Part shown: positions 7,992 to 15,637 of the stretch, one piece after another | Numbering within the stretch: position 1 is the first letter of the stretch | Layout: each line of letters opens with the position of its first letter | Program-made: the position numbers and the translations under genes | The notes under the pieces: generated by a model | Databases searched by the model: none | What the model was told of the DNA's origin: nothing | Seen by the model: the letters and a program-made list of their open reading frames with translations, nothing else | Assembly: GCA_030683155.1 (NCBI GenBank) | Contig: JAUXMV010000046.1 | Coordinates: forward strand, 1 to 64,000 | Source of the DNA: Bacteroidales bacterium | GTDB lineage: Bacteria > Bacteroidota > Bacteroidia > Bacteroidales > F082 | Direction of reading: 5' to 3' | Length of the DNA: 64,000 nt

Positions 7992-9913
7992 CATTACTGA
8001 GTTTATTCTTTGTTGCTGTCTTATCCTTTAGTGCTTCCGCGCAAAGGGATAGTTATGTTTTTACCTCAGTTTCGAAAAAAGCAATCGCCGCATACACAAA
8101 GGCTGAGAAAGCATTTATTGAAAATAAGACTGCACTTGCTGAAAATCGTTTGAATGAGGCCTTGAAAGCGGATCAAAATTTTATTGAAGCCTGGTTGTTG
8201 CTTGGTGATTTATACATGGAAGTTGGAAAACCGACTGAAGCGATTGCAGCGTTCAAAAAAGCCATTGTTATTGATCCAACCTTTTTTCCACCGGCATATG
8301 GAATACTTGGAGGTCTTCTTTATGACGAAGGCTTTTACGATGAAGCAGTCGCAAATTTTTCTTCAGCACTTAAAGCTGAAAATATAAGACCTGAATTGCG
8401 CAACCAATTGAAAAAGAAGCTTGAAAGAGCCGAATTTGCTACAAATGCCATCAAAAATCCACATCATATTACGCTGAATAATCTTGGGCCAAACATCAAT
8501 ACTGCTGATGATGAATTTGTGAATTCTATCCGGCTTGATGGTCAGCTGTTGTTATTTACGAGAAAGTTTCAATCTGATCCAAATGCTGATAATACCTCTT
8601 TTGAGGAAGGTTTTTTTATCAGCTCAATAACTGAGGAGACTTGGACGTCAGCGCAACCATACGAACTTGCATGGAAATCTATTGGTAATATGGGGGCATT
8701 GGCATTTTCGCCTGACGGCAACGCATTGTATTTTGCTGGCTGCGGCTGGTCAAGCGGACTAGGAAGTTGCGATATTTACATGTCAAAATTGATTTCAGAT
8801 GAATGGACACTTCCTAAAAATCTTGGAAAAAATCTAAATTCTTCAGCTTGGGATTCTCAGCCGTCTGTTTCAGCCGATGGTAAAGAGCTCTATTTTGTGA
8901 GCAATCGTTCTGGTGGCTTTGGCGGCTCTGATTTGTACAAATCTATTTTGCTTGAAGATGGAAATTGGAGCAAACCGATAAACCTTGGAGATCAGCTAAA
9001 TACAAGTGGAAATGAAATGGCGCCCTATATTCATCCTGATGGAAAAACGCTCTATTTCTCCTCTGATGGTCATCTGGGTCTTGGCGGCAGCGATATTTTT
9101 CTGAGTCGAAAAGATGAAGCAGACCGTTGGTCAAAACCCGTTAATATGGGAGTTCCCATCAATTCCCTTACCAATGAAATCAATCTTATTGTTGATGCTT
9201 CTGGCAATCAGGCTTATCTTTCAGCTAAAAGTGAAAGTGGTTTTGGAGGCTACGATATTTATACATTTTCATTGCCCGAAGCACTAAAACCCAATCCTGT
9301 TTCATTTGTAAAAGCAATCGTTTTAGACGCTGAAACAAGTATGCCGCTTGTTGCAGAATATGAACTTAAGTTGCTTCAAACAGCTGAAACAACTTTATCA
9401 GGCACTACATCGAAAAAGGAAGGCAGCATGATTGCAGCACTTATCCGGGGAAATAATTATGGGTTGTATATTAAGAAGGAAGGTTATCTGTTTCATTCTG
9501 AAAGTTTTATATTGGATTCAACTTCTTCGGACAAACCTTTTTTAATTGAAGTAAGGCTTCAAAGTATCAAAAAGAACAGCAAAATTGTTTTAAATAATAT
9601 ATATTTTGACCTGAATAAATCAGTTTTGAAACCTGAATCGAACAATGAATTAATGGTGCTGGCTAAGTTTTTAAAGGATAATTCCAACATAAGAATTGAG
9701 TTGAGTGGACATACTGACAACACAGGAAGCGAAAAATTCAATTTGCAGCTTTCCAAGGAAAGGGCGGAATCTGTGCTATCGTTTTTGGTGAAACAAGGAA
9801 TAGAAAAATCGCGAATTGAAACAAAAGGTTATGGCTCTTTAATACCAATTTCCAGCAATGAAACAGAAGAGGGGAGAAGACTAAACCGCAGGACAGAGCT
9901 TCAGATACTTTAA
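7913..9913 (+). CDS. TPR/PD40/OmpA-domain envelope protein
   Basis: An exported protein with three modules. A hydrophobic signal stretch ends at FSASAQ (about residue 43 from this start). TPR repeats run about 50-150. A PD40/WD40-like propeller with repeated ALYFAG, ELYFVSN and TLYFSSD strands runs about 160-420. After a carboxypeptidase-regulatory-like segment, an OmpA C-terminal peptidoglycan-binding domain fills the last 110 residues (SGHTDNTGSEKFN, SKERAESV, GYG, RRTE). This architecture is common in Bacteroidota and includes the T9SS component PorE. In-frame ATGs at 7862, 7886 and 7913 are possible; 7913 gives the shortest pre-signal region but still overlaps queE. The stop is one base from a convergent stop. 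Confidence 0.85.
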   Translation: MAYRICNEKSTLENESSKSQVHAYSIALLSLFFVAVLSFSASAQRDSYVFTSVSKKAIAAYTKAEKAFIENKTALAENRLNEALKADQNFIEAWLLLGDLYMEVGKPTEAIAAFKKAIVIDPTFFPPAYGILGGLLYDEGFYDEAVANFSSALKAENIRPELRNQLKKKLERAEFATNAIKNPHHITLNNLGPNINTADDEFVNSIRLDGQLLLFTRKFQSDPNADNTSFEEGFFISSITEETWTSAQPYELAWKSIGNMGALAFSPDGNALYFAGCGWSSGLGSCDIYMSKLISDEWTLPKNLGKNLNSSAWDSQPSVSADGKELYFVSNRSGGFGGSDLYKSILLEDGNWSKPINLGDQLNTSGNEMAPYIHPDGKTLYFSSDGHLGLGGSDIFLSRKDEADRWSKPVNMGVPINSLTNEINLIVDASGNQAYLSAKSESGFGGYDIYTFSLPEALKPNPVSFVKAIVLDAETSMPLVAEYELKLLQTAETTLSGTTSKKEGSMIAALIRGNNYGLYIKKEGYLFHSESFILDSTSSDKPFLIEVRLQSIKKNSKIVLNNIYFDLNKSVLKPESNNELMVLAKFLKDNSNIRIELSGHTDNTGSEKFNLQLSKERAESVLSFLVKQGIEKSRIETKGYGSLIPISSNETEEGRRLNRRTELQIL

Positions 9914-9914
9914 T

Positions 9915-11144
9915 TCAGATAATTCTTCTCAAACGAAATCTGAAACTTTGAAAACTGTTGTCTCTTAGAACGATAAGATTTATCTGCGTTCCGATCTGAG
10001 ATCTGAATAATGCATTTATTTCGTCTAGCGTGAGCCATCCCGCACCTTTTGCATTGACTCCGATTATTATGTCACCTCTCATCACTCCCACTTCTGCAGC
10101 TGGCGAATCTTCTGTGATATGCACAACGGTGAATGTTTTAAAGTCTTTGCCTGAAGCAGTAAGATCAATTCCACTTAAATTGTATTCGAAGCCCCGTTTA
10201 AACTGATTGTTTTTTCTAATGTATAATTTTGAATTTCTATAATCATATACAGTAGTAAACCTGCTGATTAACTCACCACCTATTGAGCCTATTCTTGCTT
10301 CACCACTGATTAATTTTGGCGATTGCAAGCCGGAAACAAATGATGCCATTACATTTTTAAATTCAAAATCCCCTAAATTAAAACTTTTAAGCCGTCCTAA
10401 TTCGCCCTCAATTTCGCCACCTAAACCCCAGCCAACAATCGTGTTTATTGTTTTTTCAGGAATTGCCAAAGTACTGTCTTTATCAGTTTCAAGCAATAAA
10501 CTGTGGCTTGCACCAGAGTCAATAAGAAAACGACCTGCATTTTTAACCCCATTCAACTGAATAAAATTAGCATCAATATAGGGTCTCCCATTTTCAATAA
10601 CGAGATCAAATGAAGTATACTTTTTTCCCTTTTTAAAATGTCCAGGGTTATAGACATTGATTTGTTTACTATCGTAATTAATCTGTACAATAAAATGGTT
10701 GAAGAAATCGTAGCCTAAAACACCATGAACTTCAACTCCTAAATGATTTTGCAGATTTAAGTAATCTTCGCCCAAAACGATTAAAGTTTGGCCCTTACCT
10801 GTGATTCCGGGAAGGTGCAAGGTGACATTACTGGCTAAATACGCTTTTATTTCTTTTGCTGTACCCAAACCACTTATTACCACCGGGCGACTGTAAGCAA
10901 CTTCCAGTTTATCCAGATTTTCGTTTGTGAGCAAGGTTGTTCTTACGCCAGTATCCAGAATAAAACACATTGGTACAGAGTCGTTTACGATCACAGGCAC
11001 AATGATTAAGTTGTTAATCAACTCAAAACGAAAGGAAGCTTTTTGATTCTGGTTATCAATCCTGTAGCCAATAAATTGTGCGCTTGCTATTTCGGAAAAA
11101 ATAACAAGAAATAGATATAAAGAAATCGTTCGCAATACCATCAA
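9915..11144 (-). CDS. Exported aspartyl protease with PDZ domain
   Basis: A 409-residue protein with an N-terminal signal peptide (ending near IASAQ) and two retropepsin-like half-domains. The active-site-type motifs are ILDTGVRTTLL and LIDSGASHSLL, both with the required Asp-Thr/Ser-Gly. Each is followed by a glycine-rich strand (HGVLGYDFF and SIGGELIS). A PDZ-like domain covers about 315-400 (ITEDSPAAEVGVMRGD). Bacteroidota genomes often carry such periplasmic proteins; substrates are not known. It is convergent with the OmpA gene with only one base between stops. Confidence 0.82.
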   Translation of the reverse strand: MMVLRTISLYLFLVIFSEIASAQFIGYRIDNQNQKASFRFELINNLIIVPVIVNDSVPMCFILDTGVRTTLLTNENLDKLEVAYSRPVVISGLGTAKEIKAYLASNVTLHLPGITGKGQTLIVLGEDYLNLQNHLGVEVHGVLGYDFFNHFIVQINYDSKQINVYNPGHFKKGKKYTSFDLVIENGRPYIDANFIQLNGVKNAGRFLIDSGASHSLLLETDKDSTLAIPEKTINTIVGWGLGGEIEGELGRLKSFNLGDFEFKNVMASFVSGLQSPKLISGEARIGSIGGELISRFTTVYDYRNSKLYIRKNNQFKRGFEYNLSGIDLTASGKDFKTFTVVHITEDSPAAEVGVMRGDIIIGVNAKGAGWLTLDEINALFRSQIGTQINLIVLRDNSFQSFRFRLRRII

Positions 11145-11251
11145 AAGGTGTTTGTTAACTTTTCACATCAAAGTTAGTAAACTTAATTATTATCAACTCA
11201 ATAACAACAAAACTTCTTTAAAGTTGCAGAAAAGTATAAGAAATTATTTAC

Positions 11252-11680
11252 TTAAAAAGTAATGGTATAACCGTAGGTAGTTTCAGTTTTTTCAGGAGGT
11301 TGTGGAGGCACCGGTTCTTTCTTACTGCTTGTAACGGTTATGTTGTATGTTAATTGGGTAGGAAGTTTGAAATGAATATTCGTTTTTGTAGTAGATTTTA
11401 CTCTAAGACCTTGATTTTTAACTTTCTCATAACGCAGGAGACTTACAACCCTGATTGCTTCTTCATCACAACCACTGCCAATGCCTTTTAGTACGCGTGG
11501 ATTATGAACTATTCCGTTGTCATCAATTTCAAATTCAACCAAAACGCTGCCTTCAACACCGGCTTCAATGGCTTTGGGAGGATATTTTATATTTTGCTGA
11601 AGAAAAGTGGAAAAGGCTTTTTTGCCTCCTGTATAGGTAGGAAGATTGATGAATTTCTTTTTCTTTCTTGGGTCTGGCAT
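11252..11680 (-). CDS. TonB C-terminal domain protein
   Basis: A small protein (142 residues from the ATG at 11680) dominated by a TonB C-terminal fold: YPPKAIEAGVEGSVLVEFEI, the VLKGIGSGCDEEAIRVV helix, and a final beta strand. In full energy transducers this domain follows a membrane anchor and a proline linker. Here there is no transmembrane segment and the proline run (PVPPQPP) comes after the domain. It may therefore be a partial or atypical TonB-like protein rather than a working transducer. A TACCTTTG box at 11698-11705 just upstream supports this start over a longer in-frame reading. Confidence 0.75.
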   Translation of the reverse strand: MPDPRKKKKFINLPTYTGGKKAFSTFLQQNIKYPPKAIEAGVEGSVLVEFEIDDNGIVHNPRVLKGIGSGCDEEAIRVVSLLRYEKVKNQGLRVKSTTKTNIHFKLPTQLTYNITVTSSKKEPVPPQPPEKTETTYGYTITF

Positions 11681-11697
11681 CTTGGCTATTTTTGTTG

Positions 11698-11724
11698 CAA
11701 AGGTAAACATTGTTTTTTTTCAAA
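11698..11724 (-). promoter_or_regulatory. Candidate promoter of the TonB-domain gene
   Basis: On the minus strand TACCTTTG (complement of 11698-11705) matches TAnnTTTG, with TTTG at 11721-11724 and a 15-base spacer, which is short. The box is 18 bases from the ATG. Confidence 0.38.
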
Positions 11725-11760
11725 AGAACTCCCGAAGGCAGTAATGCCATTGGGAGTTCT
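11725..11760 (-). terminator. Terminator of the acr3 arsenic operon
   Basis: A long hairpin has outer arms AGAACTCCC (11725-11733) and GGGAGTTCT (11752-11760) and an inner stem GGCA/TGCC around GTAA. On the minus strand it is followed by TTTTG and then A-rich DNA. It begins 24 bases after the acr3 stop codon. Confidence 0.75.
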
Positions 11761-11783
11761 ATTTTGTAAAGCATTTCGCCTTT

Positions 11784-12818
11784 TTAATACTTGTTTCTGT
11801 TGGCAAAAGCGACTAATGAGAGCATCACCGGAACTTCAACGAGCACGCCAACCACAGTTACCAAAGCAGCTGGCGACTGAAGGCCAAAAAGTGCGATAGC
11901 AACAGCTACAGCTAGTTCAAAAAAGTTGCTTGCACCAATCATTGCTGATGGAGCACAAACAGGATAGGATAGATTGAGTTTTTTTCCACCATACCATGCC
12001 AGAAAAAAAATAAAATAAGTTTGTATTACCAGAGGCACTGCTGCCAAAAGGATAATCAACGGATTGTTGGTGATGTTTTGTCCTTGAAAAGCAAACAAAA
12101 GCACCAATGTAACCAAAAGAGCTATAATGCTGAGAGGTTTTAGTTTAGGAAGGAAAACATTTGTAAACCATTCAACACCCATTGATTTGCGCAAAATCCT
12201 TTGTGTCAGAACGCCGGCTACCAATGGCACAACCACAAAAATAAGCACGCTTGCGACAAGTGTATCGTAAGGGATAACTACATCTGTTATGCCCAGAAGA
12301 AGCCCAACAATCGGAATAAAAGCAACAAGAATGATGAGGTCGTTGACAGAAACCTGAACCAGTGTGTAGTTTGGGTCGCCATCAGAGAGGTACGACCAAA
12401 CAAAAACCATGGCTGTACAAGGAGCGGCGCCAAGAATTATGGCACCAGCGATGTATTCGCCAGCCATTGCGGGGTCAATCCATGCTCCATAGATCTTCGT
12501 AAAGAAAATCCAGGCAAAAAAAGCCATCGTAAAAGGTTTGATAAGCCAGTTTATAGCAATTGTCCAGACAACTCCGCGTGGCTTCTTTGAAACTTGCCTG
12601 ATGCTGCTAAAATCAATCTGAAGCATCATCGGATAGATCATGAGCCAAATAAGAATCGCTACAGGGATGTTAACTTTTGCTATTTCCAGACTGCTGATAA
12701 ATTCGATGCTGTCACCTGCAAAATGTCCTAAAACAATGCCGGCAGCAATACCAAGAGCAACCCAAATAGTAAGAAATTTCTCAAAAAAACCGATGTGTTT
12801 TTTAGACTTAGTCGCCAT
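11784..12818 (-). CDS. acr3: ACR3-family arsenite efflux transporter
   Basis: An inner-membrane As(III) exporter of the ACR3 (BASS-related) family. The 344 residues carry about ten hydrophobic segments. The conserved GAAPCTAMVFVWSYL segment holds the cysteine known to be needed for transport in ACR3 proteins, and the SAMIGASNFFELAVA segment near the C terminus is also diagnostic. It starts 6 bases after the arsC stop and is the last gene of the arsR-lipoprotein-arsC-acr3 operon, before a strong hairpin terminator. Together ArsC makes arsenite and Acr3 removes it. Confidence 0.96.
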   Translation of the reverse strand: MATKSKKHIGFFEKFLTIWVALGIAAGIVLGHFAGDSIEFISSLEIAKVNIPVAILIWLMIYPMMLQIDFSSIRQVSKKPRGVVWTIAINWLIKPFTMAFFAWIFFTKIYGAWIDPAMAGEYIAGAIILGAAPCTAMVFVWSYLSDGDPNYTLVQVSVNDLIILVAFIPIVGLLLGITDVVIPYDTLVASVLIFVVVPLVAGVLTQRILRKSMGVEWFTNVFLPKLKPLSIIALLVTLVLLFAFQGQNITNNPLIILLAAVPLVIQTYFIFFLAWYGGKKLNLSYPVCAPSAMIGASNFFELAVAVAIALFGLQSPAALVTVVGVLVEVPVMLSLVAFANRNKY

Positions 12819-12824
12819 AACAAA

Positions 12825-13244
12825 TTATGATTTGATGAATTCGGTATAAAACGTATAAAAGCCTTCCTTGATTTCATCACGTACCCGACGAAATTCACTC
12901 CAAATAAATTCATCACTTCCAACAGCATGGGACGGATCATCAAAGCCAATGTGCAATCGCTGTTTCACTTTTCCAAGAAATGCCGGACAGTTTTCATTTG
13001 CCCCTCCACAGACTGTAATTACGTAATCCCACTCTTTGTCAAGATACAAATCAACCATATCAGAAGTGTGGTGGCTGATATCCATTCCTATTTCTTTCAT
13101 TACAGCTACAGCTTTTTGATTCAACATGCCTGAAGCTTCTGTACCTGCAGAAAAAACTTCAAGATTTTCATCAAAAGACTGCAAAAAGCCATGAGCCATC
13201 TGACTACGGCAGCTATTACCGGTACAAAGAATTAAAATTTTCAT
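12825..13244 (-). CDS. arsC: Arsenate reductase, thioredoxin-coupled
   Basis: Reduces arsenate to arsenite in the cytoplasm. The protein has the low-molecular-weight tyrosine phosphatase fold with the P-loop CTGNSCR (Cys7 to Arg13, CX5R). Two further cysteines at residues 79 and 86 (VCGGANENC) have the seven-residue spacing of the Cys82/Cys89 relay of the Staphylococcus enzyme. This indicates regeneration by thioredoxin rather than glutaredoxin. At 139 residues it is full length. It lies 29 bases after the lipoprotein gene and 6 bases before acr3. Confidence 0.95.
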   Translation of the reverse strand: MKILILCTGNSCRSQMAHGFLQSFDENLEVFSAGTEASGMLNQKAVAVMKEIGMDISHHTSDMVDLYLDKEWDYVITVCGGANENCPAFLGKVKQRLHIGFDDPSHAVGSDEFIWSEFRRVRDEIKEGFYTFYTEFIKS

Positions 13245-13273
13245 GTGACGGTATATTTTTTGGCGATTAATCT

Positions 13274-13888
13274 TTATAACGGGCTACCAACGGGAATTTC
13301 ACAGCGATGACCTGGCTGGCCATGCGGTGGATTCAGTTTTGGTGCTGCAACAACCGGTGCAGTGGTTGTGCTGTTGTTAGTATTTGTCACTTTTGGAGTT
13401 GCTGACCCTTTAGGAAGAGGGCTTCCGACTGGAATTTCACAAATGTGGCCTGGCTGACCATGAGGCGGGTTTAATACCACTGCTTCTTCAACAGCAGCTG
13501 GTGCCGAAGTGTTTACATTGTTGTTGTTGGTAGTATTTACCTTTGGAGCATTGGTAGGTGCTTTTGGCAATGGACTGCCAACTGGAATTTCGCAAATGTG
13601 ACCTGGTTGACCGTGCGGAGGGTTTAAAGCTGGTGCAGCTCCTGTTGCCGGTGCAGCAAAACCTGTGTTAAGACTTGGAGGAGGAATGTTAATTGGTTCA
13701 TCCACTGAGTTTTCACTGGTTTGTTCTTCTAAAACTTTTGTTGCAACACTGCCCTCCTGAGAAGCAGCACTTTGGTTATTTATTTTCTGAAAGTTATTTT
13801 GTTTTTGACTTGAATCTCTTTGTTCGGAGGAGCAAGAAATTGCAATGAATAATAATATTGCTGCAGATATTAAAAGGGCATTTTTCAT
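13274..13888 (-). CDS. Repeat lipoprotein with three HGQPGHxCEIPVG units
   Basis: A predicted lipoprotein of 204 residues with the lipobox IAISC (Cys19). After a low-complexity Ser/Gln/Asn-rich stalk come three near-identical units of the form NPPHGQPGHxCEIPVGSPL at about residues 88-109, 139-160 and 185-204. They are separated by Asn/Thr/Ala-rich spacers. Each unit carries two histidines and one cysteine, and these are the only cysteines outside the lipobox. Single copies of this motif occur in small Bacteroidota proteins of unknown function. The position between arsR and arsC suggests an envelope role in arsenic or metal handling, but this is inference. The last unit ends at the stop codon. 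Confidence 0.8.
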   Translation of the reverse strand: MKNALLISAAILLFIAISCSSEQRDSSQKQNNFQKINNQSAASQEGSVATKVLEEQTSENSVDEPINIPPPSLNTGFAAPATGAAPALNPPHGQPGHICEIPVGSPLPKAPTNAPKVNTTNNNNVNTSAPAAVEEAVVLNPPHGQPGHICEIPVGSPLPKGSATPKVTNTNNSTTTAPVVAAPKLNPPHGQPGHRCEIPVGSPL

Positions 13889-13937
13889 AAATATTTAATT
13901 CAGGTATGTAAAGTTTGTTTAGTTAAATTATTCTATT

Positions 13938-14309
13938 TTAGGATTTTACATTGAAAATACTTTCGTCTTCATTACAAATTGTAGAATCACATTTGATTGA
14001 ACTTGTTTTTATTGGTTCAAAAAATGATTCAAAAAACTGAATGTATTTTTCAATATTGGAGTTGCATAAACAGTAATTTATTTTTAATCCATCAATCTCT
14101 CCATGAATCAAACCAAAATTTCTTAATTCTCTCAAATGCTGAGATACTGTTGTTCTGCTTAAAGGAAGAAAATCGGAAATATCTCCTGAAATGCAACTTT
14201 TTGTTTCGGCCAAAAACTTTAATATAGCCAGGCGCGCAGGATGTGAAATTACTTTTGCGAAACGGGCTAGTTCCTGAAGATTATCATCGAATTGTTCTGA
14301 TTTATTCAT
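13938..14309 (-). CDS. arsR: ArsR-family transcriptional repressor
   Basis: A winged-helix regulator of 123 residues that heads the arsenic operon. The recognition helix region reads LSRTTVSQHLRELRNFGLI, typical of ArsR/SmtB repressors. The metal-sensing part may use Cys39 (KSCISGD) together with the cysteines near the C terminus (Cys104 and Cys111, in KCDSTIC); the exact site is not provable here. ArsR dimers leave their operator when As(III) binds. A clear promoter with an inverted repeat around its -7 box lies directly upstream, which fits autorepression. The lipoprotein gene follows after 49 bases. Confidence 0.93.
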   Translation of the reverse strand: MNKSEQFDDNLQELARFAKVISHPARLAILKFLAETKSCISGDISDFLPLSRTTVSQHLRELRNFGLIHGEIDGLKINYCLCNSNIEKYIQFFESFFEPIKTSSIKCDSTICNEDESIFNVKS

Positions 14310-14323
14310 TGCGAAAAAATTCT

Positions 14324-14360
14324 AATGCCGCAAACGTACGACATTAATCTGAATCAGCAA
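14324..14360 (-). promoter_or_regulatory. arsR promoter with overlapping operator
   Basis: On the minus strand, TTG (complement of 14358-14360), a 19-base spacer and TACGTTTG (complement of 14331-14338) form a textbook Bacteroidota promoter. The -7 box sits in the spacer of an inverted repeat with arms AATGCCG (14324-14330) and CGACATT (14339-14345), six of seven pairs matching. A bound ArsR dimer would cover the -7 box. Confidence 0.7.
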
Positions 14361-14382
14361 GCAATTCAGAAATTAATTTGAA

Positions 14383-14400
14383 TTTTTTTTTTTTTTTTTT
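14383..14400. repeat. Homopolymer of 18 T (18 A on the minus strand)
   Basis: An uninterrupted T18 tract lies 22 bases upstream of the arsR -33 box. On the arsR strand it is an A-tract at about -58 to -75, where it might act as an UP-like element. Length may be unreliable in assembly. Confidence 0.8.
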
Positions 14401-14618
14401 GCAGTAGAGCTATATTCTTTGAGTCAATACTTTTTCGAAACTCACTGCATGAAAAGCGCTGACTTTTCTACTAAACCATAAATTTTTGATTCCAATGATC
14501 ACGCTTTTTCCTTAAGCCTTTTGATTGTTATCATGATAATATTTATCTACCTTTACGCATAAATTTTTACGTTTCAGAACGTTTTTTGCAATGTTAATAA
14601 TATAATAATGAACGGTAT
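14401..14618 (+). promoter_or_regulatory. mscS upstream region with palindrome between promoter-like boxes
   Basis: No gene is seen in this stretch. TTTG (14520-14523) and TACCTTTA (14548-14555, one mismatch to TAnnTTTG) are 24 bases apart. Between them is a perfect 12-base palindrome TTATCATGATAA (14528-14539), a possible operator. The promoter is weakly supported because the spacing is long and the -7 box is imperfect. Confidence 0.35.
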
Positions 14619-15536
14619 ATGAGTAATTATGAGGAACTTCTTGAAAAACTTAAAACGTATTGGAATTTCGAGCTGTTTGAACTGGGAGAGTCACCTTTTA
14701 CCACAAAAACGCTGATTTCACTTTTAATTTCACTGTTTCTCCTCTTCTATATTACTTCCAAAATTAAGAGACTTCTCATAAAAAGAGTTTTTCCACGCTA
14801 CAATATGGATATTGGAGTAAGCCAGTCTATCGCAACCATCTTGAGTTATTTTCTGGTTATCATAGGCTTGGTTGTAATATTTCAAACCACCGGAATAGAT
14901 CTTAGTGCAATAGGTTTGTTAATTGGTGCCCTTGGTATTGGTATTGGATTTGGTCTGCAAAATGTCACCAATAATTTTATCAGTGGCGTAATTATTTTGT
15001 TTGAGCGGCCTGTAAAAGTAGGTGACAGGATTGAATTGGATGACCTTGCTGGAAATATTATGAGTATTTCAGCTAGAGCCACAACTGTTATAACCAATGA
15101 TAATATTGCTGTGATTGTACCAAATTCTGACCTTGTAAACAACAGAGTCATCAATTGGAGCCATACAAATCGCGATATAAGACTAAATTTTCCAGTTGGT
15201 GTTTCTTACAAAGAAGACCCTGAAATTATTCGCAAACTTTTAATTGAGGTGGCCGATTCAAACACTGGAGTTTTGCAAAAACCTAAGCCAGATGTGCTTT
15301 TTGATTCATTTGGCGACAGCAGCTTAAATTTTATGCTTCGTGTCTGGACCGCTGAATATAGCGATATGCCAAAGGTGCTTAAAAGTCAGTTGTATTATTC
15401 CATCTTCAAGAAATTCAAAGAAAATAATATTGAAATCCCGTTCCCTCAGCGGGATATACATCTGAAATCTGGTTTTGAAGAAACCAAAAAGGGAATCAAT
15501 CTGCCACAATTTAATGAACCTGAAGGTGAAAAATAA
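14619..15536 (+). CDS. mscS: MscS-family small-conductance mechanosensitive channel
   Basis: An inner-membrane channel of 305 residues that opens on hypo-osmotic stress. Membrane segments lie near residues 30-48, 69-90 and 95-128. The last contains the pore helix GALGIGIGFGLQNVTNNF, rich in Gly and Ala as in MscS TM3. The beta domain motif RPVKVGDRIEL follows, then the mixed alpha/beta C-terminal vestibule (NVTNNF to DIHLKSG). It lies between two ArsR-controlled operons but is transcribed in the opposite direction, and no functional link is shown. Confidence 0.93.
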   Translation: MSNYEELLEKLKTYWNFELFELGESPFTTKTLISLLISLFLLFYITSKIKRLLIKRVFPRYNMDIGVSQSIATILSYFLVIIGLVVIFQTTGIDLSAIGLLIGALGIGIGFGLQNVTNNFISGVIILFERPVKVGDRIELDDLAGNIMSISARATTVITNDNIAVIVPNSDLVNNRVINWSHTNRDIRLNFPVGVSYKEDPEIIRKLLIEVADSNTGVLQKPKPDVLFDSFGDSSLNFMLRVWTAEYSDMPKVLKSQLYYSIFKKFKENNIEIPFPQRDIHLKSGFEETKKGINLPQFNEPEGEK

Positions 15537-15637
15537 TTAGCCGAAATTGTATTTTATTCAAAAATTAATTTTGACTCCTTGTTTGTTATTTTGATCTATG
15601 CTTTAAAGTCAACAAACTAAAGTTCTAACAGAAAAAA

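Noticed and set aside
12201-12590. Cysteine- and asparagine-rich open frame opposite acr3
   Set aside because: Lies fully inside the well-supported transporter gene on the other strand and resembles no protein family.
13274-13640. CRISPR-like array from the regular repeats
   Set aside because: The repeats are in frame, encode protein units and occur only three times; no cas genes are nearby.
15556-15575. Hairpin TCAAAA/TTTTGA between mscS and the barrel gene as a terminator
   Set aside because: Purely A/T stem with a weak loop; not convincing.
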